A model generated the notes under the pieces. The model was not told the origin of the DNA. It did not search any database and worked only from the letters and a program-made list of their open reading frames with translations. From the NCBI GenBank assembly GCA_900556545.1, contig USPE01000024.1, positions 1-14,279 on the forward strand: a DNA stretch of 14,279 nt, in the 5' to 3' direction. Below, piece by piece: positions 1 through 7,022 of the stretch. Made by a program: the position numbers and the translations under genes. Within the stretch, counting starts at the first letter, position 1. Each line of letters opens with the position of its first letter. Source of the DNA: an uncultured Peptococcaceae bacterium. Its GTDB lineage: Bacteria; Bacillota; Peptococcia; Peptococcales; Peptococcaceae.

Positions 1-585
1 AAATGGTTACTTATAATGCTGCTTTGCCTGCTGGGTATCTCTAATTTAGAATTGTCCGAACAGATTGAGCAGGATAGCTTAATCCGCATCCATGTGCTGG
101 CCAACAGCGACAGCCGGGCAGACCAACAGCTGAAACTACAGGTAAAAGATGAAATTGTGCGATTTTTGCAGCCGCAGCTGGCAAATTCCCACTCCATTGA
201 AGAAAGCCGCCAGATTATTCAAAATAATCTGCCTGAGATTGAACAAACCGCCAAACAAACATTGACCTCCCTGCACAGCAATTACGACGTTACCCTGCAA
301 TACGGAAATTTTGATTTTCCGGTAAAATATTACGGCAGCTTTAGCTTGCCTGCCGGAAATTATGAGGCGCTGCGGGTTTTAATCGGCGAAGGACAAGGAC
401 AAAACTGGTGGTGCGTGCTGTTTCCGCCCATGTGCTTTACCGACAGCAACACATCGGTATCCAGTTCGGGAAAATATACACAGCAACAACCGGATAAAAA
501 AGTGACTGTAAAACTAAAAAGCGTGGAGTTATTCAAAAAATGGACAAGTCCGGACCATAAAGACAAACAAGAAAACGCTGTTTAA
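1..585 (+). CDS. spoIIR: Stage II sporulation protein R (SpoIIR), 5'-truncated by window edge
   Basis: SpoIIR is the forespore-made secreted signal that triggers SpoIIGA to process pro-sigma-E in the mother cell. The family is recognised from the N-terminal block LIRIHVLANSDS followed by DQQLKLQVKDEI, and from the C-terminal block ALRVLIGEGQGQNWWCVLFP, both hallmarks of SpoIIR. The first ATG is at 16, but the frame is open to base 1 and already encodes KWLLI before it. This looks like the end of a basic N-terminus leading into the hydrophobic segment LLIMLLCLLGI, a signal peptide or anchor. The true start is therefore probably just left of the window, and 194 residues are visible (the Bacillus protein is about 220). 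It ends at TAA 583-585, ten bases from the end of a convergent kinase gene, with no terminator hairpin between them. Family assignment is confident; the start is unknown. Confidence 0.93.
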   Translation, partial: KWLLIMLLCLLGISNLELSEQIEQDSLIRIHVLANSDSRADQQLKLQVKDEIVRFLQPQLANSHSIEESRQIIQNNLPEIEQTAKQTLTSLHSNYDVTLQYGNFDFPVKYYGSFSLPAGNYEALRVLIGEGQGQNWWCVLFPPMCFTDSNTSVSSSGKYTQQQPDKKVTVKLKSVELFKKWTSPDHKDKQENAV

Positions 586-595
586 TCCATCCCAG

Positions 596-1888
596 TCATT
601 TTTCGCCAAAGTTTTTCAAAATTACTTTTAATGTAACAACATAATCCTGATACTCCAGAGAGGAATGGCCATCATATTTTTGCGCCAATTGTCCAATACT
701 CTCTAAACCGAACCCATGCAGCAGCTTGTCCTGCTTGGTGGTAACAATTTTGCCATCTGCAATCACAGGCGCTGCGACAGCATTGTTGCTGATGCGTACT
801 TTTACAAAACCATCCTTTGCATCTACAGTGACAGATATAAACGGAGCTTGTTCTGTAACCTGCTGTGCTGCTTCTATGGCATTATCCAAGCCATTGGACA
901 AAATGACTGCCAAATCGGTTAAATGAACATAGAGCGGTTCTGTTAAATTCCAAAACAACTGGGTTTTAATGCCCTGTTCCTGCGCAACCTGAAACTTGTA
1001 AGTCAATATCGAATTCAGTACCGGATACCCTGTATCCAATACTTGGTTTTGGGCAACTTCCAACTGCCGTTTTTTCAGTTCATCCATTGCAGCGTTTATA
1101 TCGCCCTGCTCCAACAAACTAAACACAACCGAAAGATATTTGTTTAAATCATGGGACAATTTTCGTATTTCCTGATAAGCATGCTCCAGATACTGTTGTT
1201 CTTCTTTTTGTCTGGACAAATAAAAATCAATAAACTGCAGCCGTTCTCTGGCATTCTCCCCTACCGATAATTGAAAAAACAAATAGTATAACAGTATATT
1301 TACCAGCACACACAACAAAATGCAGATACAACCAATGGCATATAAAAACGGCTGATTCATGGCAATTAATAAAAATTCCAAGAAAGAAACCAAAATTAGA
1401 GATGCTGCGGAAAATAGCAACAATGTAATCATATGCGGTACTGAAAGATTGGCAAAAATCAGTTTCCGTTTTTGGCTAACCAAAAATAAAAACCCAATGA
1501 TCAAAATCGTTCCCGTTTTCATAATAATATTGATGGCCAAATATGCACTCTCATTTTGCGGCAGCCAAAACACAAAAGCTGCAAATGATACTGTTATCTC
1601 CAAAAAAATCAATATAATTTGAAAAACTGACACTGAAAAAATACGCTGTCCCCAATTTCCCTGAAATCCAACAGCAATCAACCAGCTGCAAAAAATAAAC
1701 AAAAACGGCCTCAAATACATATTTTCTACATACTGAGAAAAAAGGAAGAATAAAATCGGCATACTGATATGGCACAGCCAACGCCATCCTCTGCGCCTGT
1801 CATCCAATTTAAAGAATATCCACAAAAACGCAAACAATGCAAAATATTCTACCACAGCACCAAACATATCAATTATAGCCTTTTCCAC
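596..1888 (-). CDS. GHKL-family membrane sensor histidine kinase (AgrC-like), orphan
   Basis: This is a predicted membrane sensor kinase of 430 residues. The N-terminal 205 residues are almost wholly hydrophobic and contain about six or seven membrane segments (near 9-26, 42-58, 61-76, 84-107, 119-137, 152-176 and 181-205). A short helical linker (210-240) leads to the H-box around H246 (KLSHDLNKYLS). The ATPase part has an N-box at 331-339 (SNGLDNAIE) and a glycine box HGFGLESI at 391-398. This is the layout of AgrC/CitA-like GHKL kinases that sense peptides or small ligands. The start is GTG, eight bases after GGGGAG; the first in-frame ATG is codon 8. The partner, usually a LytTR response regulator, is not next to it. 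The upstream same-strand gene ends 32 bp away, so the kinase may be read from the accessory-gene operon. Ligand and target are unknown. Confidence 0.88.
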   Translation of the reverse strand: MEKAIIDMFGAVVEYFALFAFLWIFFKLDDRRRGWRWLCHISMPILFFLFSQYVENMYLRPFLFIFCSWLIAVGFQGNWGQRIFSVSVFQIILIFLEITVSFAAFVFWLPQNESAYLAINIIMKTGTILIIGFLFLVSQKRKLIFANLSVPHMITLLLFSAASLILVSFLEFLLIAMNQPFLYAIGCICILLCVLVNILLYYLFFQLSVGENARERLQFIDFYLSRQKEEQQYLEHAYQEIRKLSHDLNKYLSVVFSLLEQGDINAAMDELKKRQLEVAQNQVLDTGYPVLNSILTYKFQVAQEQGIKTQLFWNLTEPLYVHLTDLAVILSNGLDNAIEAAQQVTEQAPFISVTVDAKDGFVKVRISNNAVAAPVIADGKIVTTKQDKLLHGFGLESIGQLAQKYDGHSSLEYQDYVVTLKVILKNFGEK

Positions 1889-1920
1889 AGTTGCTTCTCC
1901 CCTTGCACAGTTTTATTACC

Positions 1921-3102
1921 TCACAAACTGCTAATCTCCATTTTTTCAATACGCCAACCGGATTTGATTTCCTCAAATCCAATCTGAAGTTCCTGGTCAA
2001 ACTGCGCAATGATGCAATTACCATCCCAATGATATGCCGTTTTGTTCCAATCCAAAAAACTTTCCACAAAAACTTTATGATCTATCTTATGATAATTGAT
2101 ACATTTCATCGTAATCTCTGCAAATTTTTGTAGATTCACCGGTGCAAATACTTCCTGCGGTACTTCTGTCAGAGCCACAAAAGCTGCTCCCCCACTATGC
2201 GGACAACGGTAATAACAAAGCGGCGGTTCCTGCAAACCGCAAACCACTGTAGCTAAATTATGTCCATTGATGCTGTTATTCAAAGCTACTTCCGCCACTC
2301 CAAAGGATTCCAGACCCAGGGCTTCCCCCTGCTGTTTTGCTGTTTTCACCAATTTCAGCAATTTTTCGTCAAACTGATTCACATTTTCCCAGCCCCAAAG
2401 CCAGGTTTCATCTTCCCGAGATTCGCTGCCAAGAAACTGAATAGGATATTCATCTTTCCCAAATCGTATGATACCTTTTTGGAAATTTACTTCCCAATTC
2501 TGCTCTCCTACTACGTGTTCTCCACAGGCTAATTGAATCGCTATCATCTTTCCCAGACAGGAGGAAAATACCTGACGCCATTTTGGATTTTCTACATCAG
2601 TTTTTTTCCTATTTTTAATGGGTTTTCTGTTTTTTAGATAGCCTAAATAACATTCTGTAAACTCTTGATTGCATATCTGTTTTAATTCATTCATCCATAT
2701 TTCAGCACTATAAAAATCATCCAAATCATATTTTTCTTCTACATGATAATAATCAACTTCCACAACTTTTTTAACCACATCATAACAAATTTTCGTTTCT
2801 ATTGGAAAATCACAGTCGTTTTTTACGAATAACTCCCGTATTTTTTTCCAATACTGTAACATTGAATCAGAAAGAATCTCAAGTTCTTTCCGTTTTTTTT
2901 CTACTGGGAAATTCAGAACAAATAAAATTTCATCCCATGAATATACTTTTTCATTTGTGCCGTAAAAAAAGATACTAGAACAAAGACCTTTATCATCATA
3001 CCCATGAATATAGATCTTATCTACCTTATGCTCCACAAAATCATTGGCAAACTCTAAAATCGGCTTGCAAGCTGCTATGATTGCATCTTTTTGATTTGTC
3101 AT
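1921..3102 (-). CDS. Two-domain immunity-like protein: YezG/DUF600-like N-terminus plus DUF6882-like C-terminus
   Basis: Function is unknown. The start is the ATG at 3102, seven bases after GGAGGG; an in-frame ATG 16 codons upstream has no such site. The product is 393 residues with no signal peptide or membrane segment. Residues 1-160 resemble YezG/DUF600-type proteins in the pattern IYIHGYDDKG...FFYG...YSWDEI. Residues 175-393 look like a DUF6882 domain, with NWEVNFQKGIIRFG at 202-215 followed by YPIQFLGSES and TWLWGWEN at 233-240. A small Cys/His stretch YYRCPHSGG (297-305) may bind metal or be structural. Both domain types often lie near polymorphic toxins and are thought to act as immunity proteins, so a cytoplasmic toxin-neutralising role is the best guess. 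Domain names come from remembered motifs, not a search. It is the fifth gene of an AT-rich minus-strand run, 28 bp after the DUF3969-like gene. Confidence 0.72.
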   Translation of the reverse strand: MTNQKDAIIAACKPILEFANDFVEHKVDKIYIHGYDDKGLCSSIFFYGTNEKVYSWDEILFVLNFPVEKKRKELEILSDSMLQYWKKIRELFVKNDCDFPIETKICYDVVKKVVEVDYYHVEEKYDLDDFYSAEIWMNELKQICNQEFTECYLGYLKNRKPIKNRKKTDVENPKWRQVFSSCLGKMIAIQLACGEHVVGEQNWEVNFQKGIIRFGKDEYPIQFLGSESREDETWLWGWENVNQFDEKLLKLVKTAKQQGEALGLESFGVAEVALNNSINGHNLATVVCGLQEPPLCYYRCPHSGGAAFVALTEVPQEVFAPVNLQKFAEITMKCINYHKIDHKVFVESFLDWNKTAYHWDGNCIIAQFDQELQIGFEEIKSGWRIEKMEISSL

Positions 3103-3130
3103 AATATTCCCTCCATATTTTGTATATCGT

Positions 3131-3434
3131 TTACATCTGTGCTTCTTCAAACTTGGGATATTCTTTTAACAATTCCATCACTTCATCCTCTAATTCATTA
3201 ATCACTTGCTCCAATCGATCGGGCAATAAAGACAATATGTCTTTCAATTCACACCCCTTTTCCAATAAGAGTAAAATTCTATGATTACAATTTTGTTCTT
3301 TTAGCAAAGAAACCATATATGGCGAAAACAAAAATTTTTCTGCTTCGTTGACATGCAGCGCTTTTCTTTTTACAGCTTCTAAAGTACCTATTATGTCCAG
3401 AAGAAGCCGTTTTTCTTCAATTTCACTTAATCAT
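3131..3434 (-). pseudogene. DUF3969-like small protein gene with a frameshift at codon 4
   Basis: The frame ending at TAA 3131-3133 is open back to 3430 and encodes LSEIEEKRLLLDIIGTLEAV, a stretch with AEKFLFSPYMVSLL, and a stretch with EKGCELKDILSLLP, a pattern I associate with DUF3969. No ATG or GTG suits the start of this frame. A strong site GGGGTGAT sits three bases before ATG 3434, but that frame reads M-I-K-stop. Removing one A from the TTAAG at 3426-3430 would fuse the two frames into a 100-residue protein starting MISEIEEKR, the expected size for the family. The gene therefore looks inactivated by a one-base insertion, unless this is a sequencing error, a programmed frameshift, or use of the internal TTG at 3331 (66 residues). 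It lies 22 bp after the membrane protein gene. Confidence 0.65.
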
Positions 3435-3456
3435 AACATCACCCCTTGGCTTTTAC

Positions 3457-4062
3457 TCAAACTGTCATATCTTCGATATATAAAATATACTCTCCAGAAG
3501 TACCTTCGTTGTAGTATAACTTCACACGCATTCCATCAGCTAAAATAATCCCTGTTTTTTCGTGGCTATAGCCATAATCACGTTCCACCATATGAAACTC
3601 TCTTCCATCTAATATAAATTTTTCTTTACCAATATAACTTTCGTATTGCTCAATAGTACCTGTTATTTCCGTATACGTACCATCCCGATAGCAGAGAACC
3701 GTATCTCTATATTCTCCATACTGCCCCAAACCCATAAGCCCTGCAAAAAGAAAAACGATGACAGAGCCAATTATCAAACCCTCAAATTTAAATTCTGTCT
3801 TTTTCAGACTTAGTAATCCTATCAGTAAAAATAGAATAGGTTGCCAATGACCAATAAACCATGATACAGCAAACACACTTAAACCCAGAGCACTTATACA
3901 GATTACAAGATAGATTTTACAATTAGATGAATGTTTCTGCAGATATCCCCAAATACTTACCAACAACGTAATCACCGCAAAAATCAAACTAATTGTTAAT
4001 ATCGCTACTGGCAGACCAAAAAATATTTCCGAACTACAATCATATAAAACACGCTGCTCCAT
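3457..4062 (-). CDS. Four-helix membrane protein with C-terminal soluble domain, unknown function
   Basis: I do not recognise a named family. With the start at ATG 4062 (behind a GGGGGG run at good spacing) the product is 201 residues. Two in-frame ATGs upstream (4068 and 4092) are possible but less well placed. Hydrophobic segments lie near 14-38, 50-70, 74-86 and 94-113, separated by short basic or polar loops. After them a soluble domain of about 85 residues contains CYRDGTYTEITGTIEQY, a phenylalanine/glycine-rich strand region and KLYYN, a beta-rich pattern like that in small hypothetical membrane proteins encoded near toxin and immunity genes. It sits 97 bp after the 99-residue gene and 22 bp before the frameshifted DUF3969-like gene, all on the same strand. 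An immunity role at the membrane is only an inference from context. Confidence 0.7.
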   Translation of the reverse strand: MEQRVLYDCSSEIFFGLPVAILTISLIFAVITLLVSIWGYLQKHSSNCKIYLVICISALGLSVFAVSWFIGHWQPILFLLIGLLSLKKTEFKFEGLIIGSVIVFLFAGLMGLGQYGEYRDTVLCYRDGTYTEITGTIEQYESYIGKEKFILDGREFHMVERDYGYSHEKTGIILADGMRVKLYYNEGTSGEYILYIEDMTV

Positions 4063-4159
4063 TTCCATCCCCCCACTTCGTTCCCAGAACATCTGCCGTT
4101 TTTGCTAAAATTCCCTCTAGTGAAAACTCTATTTTCCTGCTATAATTTTCTGGTCTATC

Positions 4160-4459
4160 TCACTTCTCCATCGCAAACTCAATTATAATCTGATCTCCAG
4201 AGTTTAATAAAATATCCAATGTATATTGCCCTTTGTCTATATCTTCTTTTAAATCAGAGTTGTAAATGTATTTGCCTTTGCCCCACGCTTTTTTATGTGT
4301 GATGCTAAAATAGTTAAACCGATCAATGCAAAAATCACAGCTTTTATTTTCAGGAGTTTTTAGCATAAATATTATTTTTTCTTCTTCATAATTGACGGTA
4401 ATATTTCCAATTTCATAATCATGAGCACCTGAATTTTTAAATACATCCAACTTGTGCAT
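4160..4459 (-). CDS. Small immunity-like protein of 99 residues, unknown function
   Basis: This is a soluble, mostly beta protein of 99 residues with no signal peptide. The start ATG at 4459 follows AGGAG by about eleven bases. Notable parts are HDYEIGNITVNYEEEKIIF near the N-terminus, the central AWGKGKYIYNSD and the C-terminal LLNSGDQIIIEF. The alternation of short strands with a WGxGxYI core and an LNSGDxIxIE end resembles small conserved hypotheticals that occur near polymorphic toxin loci, but I cannot give a family number. The gap to the upstream gene is 43 bp and to the downstream gene about 97 bp, so co-transcription is likely. Toxin neutralisation is an inference from company and composition, not from a recognised motif. 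Confidence 0.72.
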   Translation of the reverse strand: MHKLDVFKNSGAHDYEIGNITVNYEEEKIIFMLKTPENKSCDFCIDRFNYFSITHKKAWGKGKYIYNSDLKEDIDKGQYTLDILLNSGDQIIIEFAMEK

Positions 4460-4502
4460 ATCCCAATCAGCTCCTAAAAATTATATTTTCACCAATTAAT
4501 GC

Positions 4503-4817
4503 TCAATGTTCCTTCAGCCAAATATTTTCTCCGTCTTCTAATTCTATTTTAGTTGGCTCATGATATCTTGATAGTTCTATCAACATACCTGGCTTATAGT
4601 TATATGAAAAACTACTTTCGGCAATATGGCTAATTTTAAATGCACAAGCATAATATTCTCTATACCTGCTATCGTTTTCATCAAAATCATTACATGTTTC
4701 ATAAATGGTATCAATAACTCCACTAACAATACACCCATCTTTCAAAGCTATTTTTAACCAAGTTCCATTCGGATAACGGTTTAAAACCTTTATTATATCG
4801 TCTACATCCAACAACAT
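4503..4817 (-). CDS. Small acidic immunity-like protein of 104 residues, unknown function
   Basis: This is the first gene of the minus-strand accessory run, encoding 104 soluble residues. The start ATG 4817 follows AGGAGGG by five bases, a near-ideal site. Recognisable stretches are RYPNGTWLKIALKDG, GVIDTIYETCNDF, the aromatic block YREYYACAFKIS (52-63) and the tail EPTKIELEDGENIW. The pattern (strand, glycine turn, IDTIYET, YYACAF) matches small hypotheticals I associate with toxin-immunity neighbourhoods, but I cannot name a family. It is preceded by about 190 bp holding a gene remnant and a short palindrome, so its promoter should lie there, though I see no convincing -35/-10 pair. It is probably co-transcribed with the four genes after it. 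Confidence 0.72.
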   Translation of the reverse strand: MLLDVDDIIKVLNRYPNGTWLKIALKDGCIVSGVIDTIYETCNDFDENDSRYREYYACAFKISHIAESSFSYNYKPGMLIELSRYHEPTKIELEDGENIWLKEH

Positions 4818-4873
4818 ACTACCCTCCTGTCTATGATTTTAATTTTATAGATAAATTCATAATGTTATTCTAT

Positions 4874-4883
4874 TACTATAGTA
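4874..4883. promoter_or_regulatory. Perfect 10-bp palindrome upstream of the accessory gene run
   Basis: TACTATAGTA is its own reverse complement and sits 57 bp before the start of the 104-residue gene, where an operator or extended -10 region would be expected. On the minus strand it contains TATAGT, which could serve as a -10, but no good -35 is found at 16-18 bp. It may be chance in AT-rich DNA. Confidence 0.25.
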
Positions 4884-4888
4884 TCATA

Positions 4889-5005
4889 TTACCCTGGTTT
4901 CTTACAAATTTTTTCAATCGTCGCCTTGATTCTTTTTAGTGAATCTGCCAATGAAAACCCATCTCTCACCGAATCAGCGCACTTTCTAAAGTTGTAAGAG
5001 CAATA
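4889..5005 (-). pseudogene. Truncated 3' remnant of an unknown gene
   Basis: One minus-strand frame is open for about 46 codons before TAA 4889-4891. Its last part reads NFRKCADSVRDGFSLADSLK and RIKATIEKICKKPG, an amphipathic, lysine-rich helix that looks like real protein rather than noncoding sequence. No ribosome binding site or suitable start precedes it; upstream, the frame runs through the T-tract and hairpin of the secG terminator before meeting a stop near 5030. The simplest reading is the C-terminal end of a gene whose 5' part was lost, leaving the tail against the terminator. I do not recognise the family. A chance open frame cannot be excluded. Confidence 0.3.
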
Positions 5006-5050
5006 AAAAAAGCCGCCAGTCTTGTTGTTTTCACAACAAAACTGACAGCT
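5005..5050 (-). terminator. Intrinsic terminator of secG
   Basis: On the minus strand, arms 5050-5033 and 5028-5011 pair over 18 positions with three G-T or mismatched positions, closing a four-base GAAA loop. The stem is followed directly by a T run (5010-5005). It starts 18 bases after the secG stop codon, so it should end transcription of the secG unit and separate it from the accessory genes. Confidence 0.88.
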
Positions 5051-5067
5051 CACAAATACAGTTTTGA

Positions 5068-5289
5068 TTAAGCTAACATGGACAGTACAAATGTCAGCAC
5101 CATAAAGGCAACTGCAAAAATTTTAGACCATGTTGCAAATTTGTCATCCATCCCTTTTTTACCGAAAAAGGTTTCTGCACCACCAGTAATTGCGCCGGAT
5201 AAGCCAGCACTTTTACCAGACTGCAGTAAAACGGTAGCAATCAAACCAATGCACGAAATAACCTGCAAAATTGTTAACAGAATTGTCAC
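5068..5289 (-). CDS. secG: Preprotein translocase subunit SecG
   Basis: SecG is the small accessory subunit of the SecYEG channel in the cytoplasmic membrane and aids protein export. The product is 73 residues with two membrane helices (about 2-22 and 53-72). The linking loop contains the family hallmark VLLQSGKSAGLSGAI followed by GGAETFFGKKG. The start is GTG, seven bases after AGGAGG; no nearby ATG competes. Length is normal for the family. It lies about 130 bp after eno, has its own sigma-A promoter and ends in a strong hairpin terminator, so it can be expressed alone or by read-through from eno. In many Bacillota secG is followed by rnr and smpB; here it is followed instead by the accessory cluster. 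Confidence 0.95.
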   Translation of the reverse strand: MTILLTILQVISCIGLIATVLLQSGKSAGLSGAITGGAETFFGKKGMDDKFATWSKIFAVAFMVLTFVLSMLA

Positions 5290-5331
5290 TGTAAATCCTC
5301 CTTCATCAAATTCTACTCTACATATCTGTTT

Positions 5332-5360
5332 ATTATAACGGATATGTTTAAAAATTACAA
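5332..5360 (-). promoter_or_regulatory. Sigma-A promoter of secG
   Basis: On the minus strand, TTGTAA (5360-5355) and TATAAT (5337-5332) are separated by exactly 17 bases. The -10 is a perfect consensus match and the -35 matches at four of six positions. Transcription would start near 5325, about 35 bases before the GTG start of secG. Confidence 0.75.
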
Positions 5361-5419
5361 TGAAAAATTCTTTTTTTAAGCAATTATATTTCTGTTTTTT
5401 AACAGCAATTTATGGTAGG

Positions 5420-6920
<1,501 letters not shown>

Positions 6921-7022
6921 AAATTTTCGCAGAACAAGGCGGCTTTTAAAACGGCGAAGTGAGGCTATACAAAAAGTATGCGAACGAGCCGTTTTAAAAA
7001 CAACGCAGTTATGCGGAAATTT
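6921..7022. repeat. Long imperfect palindrome between gpmI and eno
   Basis: The core is a perfect 12-bp inverted repeat, TTTTAAAACGGC (6944-6955) and GCCGTTTTAAAA (6988-6999). Inside it a second short stem, TATAC-AAAAA-GTATG (6966-6980), sits on the same centre. Outside, 6921-6943 and 7000-7022 still pair at about two thirds of positions and end in AAATTT/AAATTT arms. The total is about 102 bp and touches the gpmI stop codon. This is far longer than a simple terminator. It resembles a dispersed REP- or MITE-like element, or a structured RNA that could attenuate or stabilise the gpmI transcript. No coding frame crosses it. Confidence 0.6.

Noticed and set aside
3103..3150. Longer start for the DUF6882-like protein (16 more codons)
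   Set aside because: It would overlap the end of the DUF3969-like gene, lacks a good binding site, and GGAGGG sits seven bases before the internal ATG 3102.
4093..4159. Nested AAAATT/AATTTT and AAAA/TTTT inverted repeats in the gap before the membrane protein gene
   Set aside because: Arms are short and AT-only with mismatches between; this is expected by chance in such DNA.
5361..5419. Possible terminator after eno (CTGTTAAAAAACAG)
   Set aside because: The stem has only five pairs and no T run follows it in the reading direction.
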